The position numbers and the translations under genes were made by a program. Below, piece after piece: positions 1-8,221 of a DNA stretch of 64,000 bases. The DNA is taken from assembly GCA_964460035.1 (NCBI GenBank), contig CAYWPG010000005.1, positions 65,197 to 129,196 of the forward strand, in the 5' to 3' direction. The DNA comes from CAYWPG01 sp964460035 (GTDB lineage: Bacteria; Pseudomonadota; Gammaproteobacteria; Nitrococcales; AK92). The notes under the pieces are model-generated. The model was not told the origin of the DNA and did not search any database. It was given only the letters and a program-made list of their open reading frames with translations. Numbering within the stretch: position 1 is the stretch's first letter; each line of letters begins with the position of its first letter.

Positions 1-383
1 CTCAGCCCCCCTAGACGAGGATGCAGCGGGTCGCTCGGAAGCACAGGCGAACCTGTTACCGAGACGACTCGTGAGGCTTGCGCCTGCTGCGCGATACCGG
101 GGTCTGGACCGTTCTTCTGGCGGGAACCTCAAGTGCCCTGATTCCCGCTAGCGATTGAATCAAGTGGATGCTGATAAAGCAGCTTTCAAGTATTGCTAAC
201 CACGGATAGGTTAACTGACCGAAATATTGAGCTGTGCCAGGTGCTTGCGTACTGTGGCAGCGCCCTGTGTGCGGCGGCCATGCCGTCCGCGGCTTCGGTT
301 GAAGACGTTGCTGGGGGCTAAGTAACAGCGGCGGTTGGCGCTGCGGCTTCCCGCCCCGGGAGCCGCTGAGCTCACCGTCTTTC
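1..383. other. Intergenic stretch at the window edge, no gene recognised
   Basis: I see no convincing reading frame. The only structure I note is an imperfect GC-rich hairpin at 343-366 (arms 343-353 and 357-366, one bulged T), which lies just past the stop codon of the minus-strand gene ending at 384 and could terminate it, although no T-run follows. Confidence 0.5.
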
Positions 384-887
384 TCAAGCCTCTTCTTCAG
401 GCTCTCGGAAGCCTTGCGGGCCTAGCACCGGCAGGCTCTTTATGTCCGAGACACCCACTTGGCTGGCAAGCCAGCGCATGGCCGCGGTCATCTCGCGGCG
501 GCACCGGCGGCCGATAAGCTCGCGTGACGCCAGGGGAGACTCGGCGTTGTCGTAGAACAGGCGCCGCCGTCCCGAGCTGGTTCGGCCTTCTATGATCAGG
601 CGGTAACGCTGGTCAACGGTAAGAATCTCCGTGCATAACGTCGCCTTGAGCACCGGTGAAGAGTGTGGGGCGGCCACTTCGAGCAGATCGAGTCGATAGC
701 GGAACAGATCGGCCGAAACGGAGACGCTTTCGCGCCGCATCAGTGAAACTTGCGCCGAGCGACCTATCAAGCGGGAGATAACCGGCAGGCGGCGGGAAGC
801 CGTCGGTAGCGATAGCAGAAACATGGGAAACTGACGCAGCGACGCAAGAAGATTAGAAGATGATCGAGTATTATTGCGCTGCGTCAT
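384..887 (-). CDS. Hypothetical protein, 167 aa
   Basis: The product is not recognised. The reading frame continues upstream to 1106, but that part would run under the neighbouring plus-strand gene, so I chose the ATG at 887 (starts MTQRNN). No clear ribosome binding site precedes it, and the true start may be further inside. The protein is basic in its first half, has no membrane segment or signal peptide, and ends in an acidic tail (REPEEEA). A role in binding nucleic acid or cyclic nucleotide is conceivable but nothing in the sequence demonstrates it. Confidence 0.45.
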   Translation of the reverse strand: MTQRNNTRSSSNLLASLRQFPMFLLSLPTASRRLPVISRLIGRSAQVSLMRRESVSVSADLFRYRLDLLEVAAPHSSPVLKATLCTEILTVDQRYRLIIEGRTSSGRRRLFYDNAESPLASRELIGRRCRREMTAAMRWLASQVGVSDIKSLPVLGPQGFREPEEEA

Positions 888-1023
888 TCGGCGACGCAAT
901 AGGCCGGCGCCGCCGAAGCCGGGTTGGCCGCAAACCGTCAGTCTCCGCGCTGAGGTGTAGAATGTTGCGCTCGTCCGATGGACAGACGCGACGCATGACC
1001 ATAACGGCGGTGTGGGAGTTGTC

Positions 1024-1332
1024 ATGAGCGCAGAAGTTCCCAGCTGGCTGCTGGGCCGGTGGCGGTTGCAGCGCGCCGAGAGCGGAGTCGATCTGCAGCC
1101 GGGCACCGAAATGGATTTTCGATCGAATGGGCTGCTTCTCTATCGCATAGAGGTATGCGAGCAGGTGCATGAGTTCGAGCTCAGCTACGAGGTCGAGGGC
1201 AGCCTGTTGCGCACGGCGCATGGCGCGAACGGACAGCGTCAGAGTGTCCGTTTCGGTCTGGAACATAGCGGCCTGCTGGAGCTGGATTTCTCCGGCAACC
1301 GGGCTTGGTTCGCGCGCCAGCGGCTGATGTAG
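1024..1332 (+). CDS. Small hypothetical protein, possibly lipocalin-like, 102 aa
   Basis: Unrecognised protein. ATG at 1024 is preceded by GGGAG at a good distance, which decides it over an in-frame GTG at 1012. The sequence begins with a 'WLLGRW' element and then alternates short hydrophobic and polar stretches (for example LLLYRIEV, HEFELSYEVEG, LLELDF), as expected for a small beta barrel such as those annotated lipocalin-like or DUF proteins in proteobacteria. There is no signal peptide, so it would be cytoplasmic. It is divergent from the hypothetical gene at 384-887, with about 136 bases between starts. Function is unknown. Confidence 0.5.
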   Translation: MSAEVPSWLLGRWRLQRAESGVDLQPGTEMDFRSNGLLLYRIEVCEQVHEFELSYEVEGSLLRTAHGANGQRQSVRFGLEHSGLLELDFSGNRAWFARQRLM

Positions 1333-1435
1333 GTTTGGCTGGGTGCCGAGCCAGGCCTGGCTCGGTCTCCTTCAGCCTTCCGTCCACAACGGACGCACAC
1401 GCTCGGCGGCCGATCGCCGATCGAGACGTTCCGAA

Positions 1436-1981
1436 TCAGGCTTTGAGGCGCGCGGCGAATGCCTGTCGGACTTTGGCGAGTTTGGGCGCTATCACGACCT
1501 GACAGTATGGTTGGCTCGGGTTGGCGCGATAGTAGCCCTGGTGATAGTCCTCGGCAGGGTAGAACGTTGGCGCCGGCGCCAGCTCGGTAACGATAGGCGC
1601 GCTGAAAACCTTTTCGCGCGTGAGTTCGGCGATGATCCGTTCGGCTGCCTGGCGCTGCTCCTCGTCGTAGTAGAAGATCACCGAGCGGTACTGCGGTCCT
1701 ACATCCGCGCCTTGACGGTCCTTGGTGGTCGGGTCGTGCAGCGCGAAGAATGCCTGCAGCAGGTCGGTGTAAGTGATGACGGCCGGATCGTAAGCGATAC
1801 GCACGACCTCGGCGTGACCTGTAGTGCCGCTGCACACTTGTTGGTACGTCGGGTATTCGACATGTCCGCCGGCATAGCCGGACACTACCTCGTGTACGCC
1901 TTCAAGCTCGGCGAAAGCCGCTTCCAGACACCAAAAGCATCCGCCTCCGAATAAGGCGAACTCGCGGTTACGATCGGGCAT
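1436..1981 (-). CDS. msrA: Peptide-methionine (S)-S-oxide reductase MsrA
   Basis: Reduces the S epimer of methionine sulfoxide in oxidised proteins and free methionine, using thioredoxin for regeneration, in the cytoplasm. The hallmark GGGCFWCLE lies at residues 12-20, with C15 the catalytic cysteine and C18 following it. The GYAGG, GHAEVV and ALHDPT(T)KDRQG(AD)VG(P)QYRS blocks typical of the family follow in order. The 181-residue length matches MsrA domains without the extra MsrB fusion. It is a single gene on the minus strand. Together with the two ferredoxin-NADP reductases of this window it belongs to oxidative-damage repair. Confidence 0.96.
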   Translation of the reverse strand: MPDRNREFALFGGGCFWCLEAAFAELEGVHEVVSGYAGGHVEYPTYQQVCSGTTGHAEVVRIAYDPAVITYTDLLQAFFALHDPTTKDRQGADVGPQYRSVIFYYDEEQRQAAERIIAELTREKVFSAPIVTELAPAPTFYPAEDYHQGYYRANPSQPYCQVVIAPKLAKVRQAFAARLKA

Positions 1982-2067
1982 GGGTGCTCCTTGGTAGCGT
2001 ACAGTGGCTTCTCAGTGGACAGTTTTCGCCTGCCCCCGGTTCCGGGGACAGCGCGGTCCGCGCCGCC

Positions 2068-2460
2068 TCAGCTCCGCTTGGTGTCGAACAGCCGCTCCAA
2101 CTCGCGCCGGGCGCGTTCCGCTTCCGAGAGCTCCTCGTCGTCCGCCGGCGCCGCCGGCGGTATGGCCGACTCATTCCCGAACAAGGCCTCCAGTCGTGCC
2201 CGCGCTGCCTGCGCGGCGCTGTTGTCGACGTGGCCTCGATAAGCGCCGATAGCCGGCTGGAAGTATTCGCAGAAGTTTGCGCGGTGCTTCTCCAGCGGCG
2301 GTTCGGCCAGCTCTTCGCTGCACTGTGCCGGCGCACGCTTGTCATAGAACTCGCATTGGCGGCAGACGTGTAGCTCGGCATTGCAATCGACACACTCGTC
2401 CAGGCGCCCTATGGGAGTGTTCACCGCAGCGCCGCACTGCCAGCAGACCAACCCGTCCAT
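2068..2460 (-). CDS. Zinc-ribbon-like hypothetical protein, 130 aa
   Basis: Unnamed conserved-type protein. Cysteine pairs in the first 45 residues (C-W-Q-C, C-V-D-C, C-R-Q-C and a later C) would bind one or two zinc ions as a treble-clef or zinc-ribbon fold. The second half is acidic with an arginine/glutamate-rich helix near the C terminus (EAERARRELERLF). ATG at 2460 is chosen because GGGAG lies eight bases before it; an in-frame ATG six codons further up has only a cramped AGGA. Function is unknown; the metal site suggests protein or nucleic acid binding. Confidence 0.7.
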   Translation of the reverse strand: MDGLVCWQCGAAVNTPIGRLDECVDCNAELHVCRQCEFYDKRAPAQCSEELAEPPLEKHRANFCEYFQPAIGAYRGHVDNSAAQAARARLEALFGNESAIPPAAPADDEELSEAERARRELERLFDTKRS

Positions 2461-2610
2461 AGTACTCGCTCCCGTCATGTCCTGGATAACAGCCTATCCC
2501 GGCAGCGACACATAGTCACCTTTGGGTGTATGACGTTATGCTGTGCGAAGGCGCCGGCCGCGCCGAAGCAGCCTAAGAGGCAGAATAATAACGATAGTGG
2601 AGGAGCTGGC

Positions 2611-3078
2611 ATGAAAACGATAGAGCAGTGGTTCGACGACTACGGAGATAGTCACCGCAACCCGACCAATAAGCTCATTCACTGGGTGTGCATCCCGCTG
2701 ATTACGTTCAGTCTGCTGGGGATTCTCTGGTCGATACCGGTACCGGCGGCCCTGGCACAGGTATCGCCGCTGCTGAACTGGGCGGTGCTGTTCACGCTGC
2801 TGGCGGCAATTTTCTATTTGCGCCTGTCCTGGCCGATATTCCTGGGTATGGCGGTCTGTGCTATCGCCCTGCTAGCGCTTTGCCATTGGCTGACCGTGGT
2901 CGGCGCGCCGCTGCTGTGGATCTCGATAGCGATTTTCGTTGGCGCCTGGATAGGCCAGTTCATAGGGCACGAGATAGAGGGTAAAAAGCCCTCCTTCTTC
3001 AAAGACCTGCAGTTTCTGCTGGTGGGGCCTGCCTGGCTGATCGGCTTCATATACCGCCGCTTGGGCATTCGCTACTGA
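2611..3078 (+). CDS. Mpo1-like (DUF962) membrane protein, 155 aa
   Basis: Member of the DUF962/Mpo1 family. The yeast member Mpo1 is an iron-dependent dioxygenase acting on 2-hydroxy fatty acids in alpha-oxidation; activity of the bacterial ones is inferred only. The diagnostic N terminus (EQWFDDYGDSHRNPTNKLIH) contains the conserved histidines, and a further H sits in 'QFIGHEIEGKKP'. Three to four hydrophobic segments follow, so it is an inner-membrane protein. ATG at 2611 has GGAGG just upstream; the frame continues further up without a better start. A second, shorter member lies at 36466-36792. Confidence 0.85.
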   Translation: MKTIEQWFDDYGDSHRNPTNKLIHWVCIPLITFSLLGILWSIPVPAALAQVSPLLNWAVLFTLLAAIFYLRLSWPIFLGMAVCAIALLALCHWLTVVGAPLLWISIAIFVGAWIGQFIGHEIEGKKPSFFKDLQFLLVGPAWLIGFIYRRLGIRY

Positions 3079-3084
3079 TGCTAT

Positions 3085-3113
3085 GCCGCCGCCGTCCGCG
3101 GCGGCGGCTTTCT
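3085..3113 (+). terminator. Rho-independent terminator after the Mpo1-like gene
   Basis: A 9-bp GC-only stem (arms 3085-3093 and 3100-3108) with a six-base loop is followed by TTTCT. It begins seven bases after the stop codon at 3078 and separates the gene from the convergent hydrolase gene ending at 3133. Confidence 0.75.
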
Positions 3114-3132
3114 CCCTTGGCCGGTACGGTGC

Positions 3133-3921
3133 TCAGTCAGCCACCATGGAAGCCGCCGATTCGGCCTGAATGCGCTGCTCGATGAACCGCAGGGTCTCGC
3201 TGGCGATGAGTTCGCGGTCATTATCCAGCGTTGCAACGTGGTAAGAGTTTTCCAGCGTTACCAAGCGCTTATCGGCACAGCTCACGCGTTCGAGCACATA
3301 AGGTCCGTTGGCCGGGGGCACCACGTGATCCTCGCGGGAGTAGAAGGCGAGCAATGGGCAGCGAACGCGCGGCAGCAACTCGCGGGTGGCGGCCATCAGG
3401 GCGTAGAGGTGGCGCGCGGTCGCTACCGGCGCGCCTTGATAAGAGAGCTCGTCGGTATCGGGACGCTTGATATCGGCAGAGATCTTGGGCAGGAACTCGG
3501 GCGCATCGTCGGCGAAGGCCACGGCGGCAAAATCGGGATTGTCGAGAAACACGGGCGCGTTTATTACGACCAGGCCTTGTATGAGTTCCGGTCGGGTCGC
3601 CGCCAGATGCAGCATCAGCGTACCGCCCATCGACAGCCCTACCAGAAAGATCCGCGAGCACTGCCTCTGCAGCTCTGTTAGCGCTGTCCGCACGCCGCGC
3701 AGCCAGTCGCCCGCTGTGGTCGCAGCCATGTCTTCCAATCTGGTGCCGTGTCCCGGCAGGCGCGGTATCGATACCGTCACGCCGCCGCGCTCGGCAAGGT
3801 ACTCCCCTACGTAGCGCATGCTCTGCGGCGTTCCCGTGTAGCCATGCGATAACAGGACGCCGGTCTCGTTTCCCGCAATGAACACCGCTTCGGCACCAGG
3901 CATAACGGCTGTTTCGGTCAT
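3133..3921 (-). CDS. Alpha/beta hydrolase, carboxylesterase / monoacylglycerol lipase type
   Basis: Cytoplasmic serine hydrolase of the Est30-like family (short- to medium-chain carboxylesters or monoacylglycerols are the usual substrates). The catalytic serine is S97 in GLSMGG, the acid lies in 'SREDHVVP' and the histidine in 'SYHVATLD'. The oxyanion HG is at 26-27 (LLSHGYTGTP). Length 262 aa is usual. ATG at 3921 has a GGAGG about nine bases upstream; the frame extends upstream without support. It stands alone between convergent and co-directional neighbours, so the natural substrate cannot be inferred from context. Confidence 0.85.
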   Translation of the reverse strand: MTETAVMPGAEAVFIAGNETGVLLSHGYTGTPQSMRYVGEYLAERGGVTVSIPRLPGHGTRLEDMAATTAGDWLRGVRTALTELQRQCSRIFLVGLSMGGTLMLHLAATRPELIQGLVVINAPVFLDNPDFAAVAFADDAPEFLPKISADIKRPDTDELSYQGAPVATARHLYALMAATRELLPRVRCPLLAFYSREDHVVPPANGPYVLERVSCADKRLVTLENSYHVATLDNDRELIASETLRFIEQRIQAESAASMVAD

Positions 3922-4104
3922 TCGAGTGTCCTCCGTGGGGGATGGCCGCCGGTGTGGGCCTTTCTCGTATTCGCATGGAATGCGTCTTCGAGTTTTCGTA
4001 CGGCTCCGGCAGAAGTACATATGATCTGGTTAGAGCCTATAACAGCGCCCTGCCGCCGTGTCGACAACGGCATGAATAGATGAGCGATAGGACCGGCGCT
4101 TGTC

Positions 4105-5301
4105 TCAGCCGCCCAAGGTCGCCGCTTCGCCAGTTCCGCTGCGCAGTATCAGCCAGCGCAGCAGATCTTCACGGCGCACCATGCCCACCAGGCGCCCCTT
4201 GTCCAGCACCGGCAGCTGATTGACCGCTCGTTGCGAAAGCAGCTCCAGCGCCTCGCTGGCCTCCAGATTCGGGTCCACCGTCGTCAGCCGGTCCGCCGGA
4301 CTCATGACATCTTGTACGCGCCGCTGCGCCCATTGCTCCGCGCTGGTGCGCCGCACGTCTTCCAGGCATACCAAACCGACCAATCGCTGGCCTGAGACGA
4401 CCGGGAAGGCGCGCTGATCGCTATGCAGGAGATGATCGTACACCAGGCGCTCCAGCGTCAGGTCCGGTTCCACTTTGTGGATATCGGTCTGCATGAGCCG
4501 TCGTACCGGTACCTCTTCCAGCGATTCTTTGACGACGAGCTGGCGATAGCTCATGAGCGCTGCGTTGTTCAGGAACCACCCGATCAGCATAAGCCATAAG
4601 CCGCCCACCAGACCGGTGCCAAAGATGGGCACCCGAACGCCCATGATCATGGCGAACCCTGAGCCGATCAGCAGCCAGGCGAACAGTTGCCCGAGCTGCG
4701 ATGCCCAGCGCGTTGCCTTGCGCAGGTTGTGGGTCGCTCCCCACAGCAGTGCGCGTATGACCCGGCCGCCGTCCAGCGGGAAACCGGGAACCATATTGAA
4801 GATGGCAAGAATGATGTTGATAGGCCCCAGCCAGAGCAGCAGCGTGGCGCCGGGGCCGAGCCGTGCAAGGCTCTGCTGGGGTGCTGCCGGGTCGATCTGG
4901 GCCGCGCCCAGCAGTCCGGCAAGCCACAGGAAGAAAATGCCCAGCGCCAAGCTGGTGAGAGGGCCGACGATAGCCATCCAGAACTCGGCCTTCCAAGTGT
5001 GCGGCTCGCTCTCCAGGTGGGCCATGCCGCCGAATACGAATAAGGTGATGCGGCGGATCTGCATGCCGTGGCGGCGCCCGACCAGCGCGTGCGAGAGCTC
5101 GTGCAGCAGCACGGAGGCCAGGAACAAAACGGCGGCGGCCAGCGCGGTGCTCCAAGCGACCGCCGGGCTCCAGTCGGGATGCCAAGTCGGAAAAACCGCG
5201 GTTGCCAGCATCAGGCTGATCAACAGGAAGATGATCAGCAGGCTCCAATCCAGCCGGATCTCGATGCCGGCGATATGGCCAAGCGAGATGCCTCTGTCCA
5301 T
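4105..5301 (-). CDS. Site-2 protease family membrane metalloprotease with two CBS domains
   Basis: Intramembrane zinc protease of the S2P/M50 family, 398 aa. The zinc motif HELSH is at 67-71 and the second family motif (NMVPGFPLDGGR) lies in a later membrane segment and provides the aspartate ligand. Six hydrophobic segments occupy residues 18-240. The cytosolic C-terminal third carries a pair of CBS domains (begin near 270 and 330), which in other members bind adenine nucleotides and regulate activity. Substrate is unknown; no anti-sigma factor gene is adjacent. This architecture matches the archaeal/bacterial 'Rip3/SpoIVFB-CBS' group rather than RseP, since no PDZ domain is visible. Confidence 0.9.
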   Translation of the reverse strand: MDRGISLGHIAGIEIRLDWSLLIIFLLISLMLATAVFPTWHPDWSPAVAWSTALAAAVLFLASVLLHELSHALVGRRHGMQIRRITLFVFGGMAHLESEPHTWKAEFWMAIVGPLTSLALGIFFLWLAGLLGAAQIDPAAPQQSLARLGPGATLLLWLGPINIILAIFNMVPGFPLDGGRVIRALLWGATHNLRKATRWASQLGQLFAWLLIGSGFAMIMGVRVPIFGTGLVGGLWLMLIGWFLNNAALMSYRQLVVKESLEEVPVRRLMQTDIHKVEPDLTLERLVYDHLLHSDQRAFPVVSGQRLVGLVCLEDVRRTSAEQWAQRRVQDVMSPADRLTTVDPNLEASEALELLSQRAVNQLPVLDKGRLVGMVRREDLLRWLILRSGTGEAATLGG

Positions 5302-5433
5302 CTGTGCTCCTTGCGACCGCTAGCGGTCATCTCCTTCGGTGCGTGCGCTCGAGTGTCGGGCAGAGACGCAAGATCCGCTTGTTTCATGCTCTTGCGTGCA
5401 TGGCTCGCAAACGCGGCGGTTCAGCCGACCGGA

Positions 5434-5742
5434 TCAAGCGCGGCCCGGCTTGGCCGGCTGCACCAGTACCCAGGGCGCGACCACTACACACCACAGCTCG
5501 CTCTGCTCGGCGCTCCAGCGACTCGCCTCTTCGGCTAACGTCCGACGAATCCGGTTGCTGCCAAGCCAATCCTGCACGCGGGCGGTGTTGTCTTCGGCCA
5601 TACTGGCGGCGACCTCGATCAGGTCAAGGCCGGGATCGACGGTGACTAGCGCGCCGCGGGCGAAATGGCGCTCGAGTTCGCGCCAGGGCAGCCGTGCGGT
5701 TTCGGCGTTGAGCCGGGTGCGTAGGTCGGTTTGCTCGTTCAT
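5434..5742 (-). CDS. DUF2288 family protein, 102 aa
   Basis: Small soluble protein matching the DUF2288 family of gammaproteobacteria and cyanobacteria in length and in the pattern 'WRELERHFARG', 'VA..MAEDN', 'WVLVQP' near the C terminus. ATG at 5742 is chosen because AAGGA lies just upstream; the frame continues nine codons further up. No catalytic motif is known. It is upstream of the site-2 protease on the same strand, with about 130 bases between, so co-transcription is possible but unproven. Confidence 0.7.
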   Translation of the reverse strand: MNEQTDLRTRLNAETARLPWRELERHFARGALVTVDPGLDLIEVAASMAEDNTARVQDWLGSNRIRRTLAEEASRWSAEQSELWCVVVAPWVLVQPAKPGRA

Positions 5743-5999
5743 ATGAAGTCCTTGAAGTGGCCGCGGCAATGTGGCTCATCGCCGCATTATAGGGGCCATT
5801 ACACCAATCTGGGCGCTACCGGTCGGTCAGCAAAGGTCGCCCCGTCTACGCGGCGGTCTGAAACAGGCCGCCGCGGGCGGCGTCGGCAGCCGTTGAAGCC
5901 GTCGCTTGGGACTGCCCTTGAGGAAGGGCGCTGCCGCCCCAAGTGGAAGGCTTCCAAGTTCGACGTTTTAAACTTGACGTCCTGCCATATTAGGAGCTA
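5743..5999. other. Intergenic region upstream of the leu leader, hairpins only
   Basis: No gene seen. Two short hairpins are visible, a GCCGCC/GGCGGC pair near 5868-5882 and a GCCCTT/AAGGGC pair near 5914-5930. A TTGACG sequence at 5974-5979 looks like a -35 element, but the base run 17 positions downstream is a poor -10 and would start transcription inside the candidate leader ORF. I therefore do not call a promoter here. Confidence 0.4.
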
Positions 6000-6065
6000 A
6001 TGTCCATTGTTATGTACACGATCCGTCGCGAAAACCTGCTACGACTGACCTGCCCGGCCTCCTAA
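6000..6065 (+). CDS. Candidate leucine leader peptide of leuA, 21 aa
   Basis: Short ORF starting at ATG 6000, preceded by AGGAG (5992-5996) and ending with TAA at 6063-6065. It encodes MSIVMYTIRRENLLRLTCPAS, with three leucine codons in a four-codon stretch (CTG CTA CGA CTG), one of them the rarely used CTA. It lies about 220 bases before leuA. Clustered leucine codons before leuA are the standard sign of ribosome-mediated attenuation. A possible hairpin (CCCG/CGGG outside CTCC/GGAG, 6053-6077) overlaps its stop codon. I do not see a textbook terminator with a T-run before leuA, so the mechanism is inference. Confidence 0.5.
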   Translation: MSIVMYTIRRENLLRLTCPAS

Positions 6066-6281
6066 GGGAGCGTCGGGTTCTGATATTGGTCGTTGGTCGG
6101 GTTACCGGATCGGGTTTCGCACAATGCAATATCGCGTATTTTCTTTCACTCAATCCCTTCTTGCGCTGCAAGCGGTGCTGTCGCTGCGACTGCGTAACGG
6201 TCGTCGAGCCTAGCGGCAGCTCGATGGCCGTATTCCCGCCGCGTTTCGACTTCCGCCATCGCAACGCAGGAGAAAACAGTC
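6066..6281. promoter_or_regulatory. leuA leader region between the leader peptide and leuA
   Basis: This 216-base stretch holds no further gene. Short inverted repeats are present (for example CGAGC/GCTCG near 6206-6224) and there is a T-rich run near 6138-6147, but no clear terminator. leuA has a good AGGAG about ten bases before its ATG. Confidence 0.35.
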
Positions 6282-7979
6282 ATGCAGCCGGGTAACAAGT
6301 ATCGTCCTTTTCCGCCTATCAACTTGCCTGATCGTCGCTGGCCGTCGCGGGTCATCGATCGTGCGCCGCTTTGGTGTAGCGTTGACCTGCGCGACGGTAA
6401 CCAGGCGTTGATCGAGCCCATGAACCCCGAGCGCAAGCTGCGGATGTTCAAGACTTTGTGCGAGATCGGGTTCAAGGAAATCGAGATCGGTTTCCCCGCC
6501 GCGTCGCAAACCGACTTCGATTTCTGCCGCGTGCTCATCGAGGAGAATCTGATACCGGACGATGTCACGGTTCAGGTGCTCACTCAGTGCCGCGACGAGC
6601 TTATACACCGCACCTTCGAAGCCCTGGAGGGCGTGCCCCGCGCCATCGTGCACATCTACAACTCTACGTCCACGGTGCAGCGGCGAGTGGTGTTCGGGCT
6701 CGATAAGCCCGGCATCATCGATATTGCCGTCAGGGGGGCGCGGCTCACGAAAGAGTTGGCTGCCGCCCGGCCGCAAACCAAGTGGACCTTCCAGTACTCC
6801 CCGGAGAGCTTTACCGGTACGGAGCTCGATTTCGCAGTCGAGATCTGCGACGCGGTGCTCGATGTCTGGCAGCCGACGCCAGAGAACAAGGCCATCATCA
6901 ACCTGCCGGCCACGGTGGAGATGGCTACGCCGAACGTTTATGCCGACCAGGTCGAGTGGTTCGGCCGCCATATAAGCCGGCGCGATAGCATCGTGCTCAG
7001 CGTGCATCCGCATAACGACCGCGGTACCGCTGTGGCGGCCGCCGAGCTCGCGGTGATGGCGGGCGCTGAACGCGTTGAGGGCACTTTGTTCGGTAACGGG
7101 GAGCGCACCGGCAACGTCGACGTGGTGACGCTGGCGTTGAACCTCTATACCCAGGGGGTGGATCCGCAGCTCGATTTCAGCGACATCAACGCCGCTGTGC
7201 GCGTGGCCGAGTATTGCAACCAGCTGCCCGTGCACCCGCGCCATCCCTATGCCGGCGAGCTCGTGTTCACCGCGTTCTCGGGCAGTCACCAGGACGCGAT
7301 CAAGAAGGGTTTTGCCGCGCGCAAGGAAGGCGATGTATGGGAAGTGCCGTACTTGCCCATCGATCCGCTTGATCTTGGCCGTACGTACGAAGCGGTGATT
7401 CGCGTCAACAGCCAGTCCGGCAAGGGTGGCATCAGCTACCTGCTCGAGCGCGATCACGGTGTGGTCATGCCGCGCCGCCTGCAGATCGAGTTCGCCCAGA
7501 TTACGCAGGTAATTGCCGACGAGACCGGCAAAGAGCTTACTTCGGATCAGCTCTGGGAGACGTTCAAGGGCGAGTACCTGGATGCGGTGGAACCGTTCGA
7601 GCTGGTCGATTGGCGCACCCACGGCCAGGGCAGCCAGCATGAGTGGGAGCAGATCACGGCGACCATTCGCCGCGACGGCCGCGAGCAGATTATCTCCGGG
7701 CGCGGCAACGGTCCGATTGCGGCCTTTGTCGATGCCTTGAACCAGCAGTGCGGCCTGAGTCTGGAGGTGGTGGATTTCCGTGAGCACGCGACCGGACGCG
7801 GCGCCGATGCGCAGGCGTTGGCCTACGTGGAAGTCGGCTTCGGCGGCCGGGCTCATACGCTGTTCGGCGTAGGCCGGCACAGCAACATCCTCACCGCGTC
7901 CTTGGTCGCGGTCATGAGCGCCATCAACCGGTGCGTGCGCCTGCATCCGCAGTGGCTGCAGACCAAAGCGGCGGTTTGA
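6282..7979 (+). CDS. leuA: 2-isopropylmalate synthase LeuA
   Basis: First committed enzyme of leucine synthesis: condenses acetyl-CoA with 2-ketoisovalerate to 2-isopropylmalate in the cytoplasm. At 565 aa it is the long form shared by Pseudomonas, actinobacteria and yeast. The N-terminal TIM barrel carries DLRDGNQ at 35-41 and the metal-binding HPHNDRG near 241; 'GNGERTGN' follows. The C-terminal domain after about residue 430 is the regulatory region that gives leucine feedback inhibition in this family. ATG at 6282 has AGGAG upstream. It stands alone; leuBCD are not in the window. A leader peptide upstream suggests attenuation control. Confidence 0.96.
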   Translation: MQPGNKYRPFPPINLPDRRWPSRVIDRAPLWCSVDLRDGNQALIEPMNPERKLRMFKTLCEIGFKEIEIGFPAASQTDFDFCRVLIEENLIPDDVTVQVLTQCRDELIHRTFEALEGVPRAIVHIYNSTSTVQRRVVFGLDKPGIIDIAVRGARLTKELAAARPQTKWTFQYSPESFTGTELDFAVEICDAVLDVWQPTPENKAIINLPATVEMATPNVYADQVEWFGRHISRRDSIVLSVHPHNDRGTAVAAAELAVMAGAERVEGTLFGNGERTGNVDVVTLALNLYTQGVDPQLDFSDINAAVRVAEYCNQLPVHPRHPYAGELVFTAFSGSHQDAIKKGFAARKEGDVWEVPYLPIDPLDLGRTYEAVIRVNSQSGKGGISYLLERDHGVVMPRRLQIEFAQITQVIADETGKELTSDQLWETFKGEYLDAVEPFELVDWRTHGQGSQHEWEQITATIRRDGREQIISGRGNGPIAAFVDALNQQCGLSLEVVDFREHATGRGADAQALAYVEVGFGGRAHTLFGVGRHSNILTASLVAVMSAINRCVRLHPQWLQTKAAV

Positions 7980-8006
7980 CGGCCGCTCATCGTACCTGAT
8001 CCGGCA

Positions 8007-8030
8007 AGCGGCGGGCTTGAGCCCGCCGCT
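8007..8030 (+). terminator. Strong hairpin after leuA, no T-run
   Basis: A perfect 10-bp stem (arms 8007-8016 and 8021-8030) with loop TTGA starts 28 bases after the leuA stop codon. Its position fits transcription termination or 3'-end protection of the leuA message, but no T-run follows, so intrinsic termination is uncertain. Confidence 0.45.
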
Positions 8031-8221
8031 ACCGGCGACTTCCCCCCTTGCTCTGCACTCTAGCCCGCCGACTTGGCAAACTGGCTGGGCACGTCCTTGG
8101 CGCATCCGCATGCATGCTGCGGCGCAGCGCTTACTTGCCCCTATCTTGTCTTAGGTCATTCACCTAAACGGCAGGCCGCGCTACGATTCCCGCCTGTGCG
8201 TTTTACCGGAGTAGTTTCGCG

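Noticed and set aside
5974..6005. TTGACG as a leuA promoter -35 element
   Set aside because: The -10 position 17 bases away reads CTAATG, which is poor, and a start there would fall inside the candidate leader ORF.
6210..8111. 633-codon open frame on the minus strand opposite leuA
   Set aside because: It is antisense to a full, well-conserved leuA and reflects the codon bias of GC-rich genes; the translation shows no recognisable domain.
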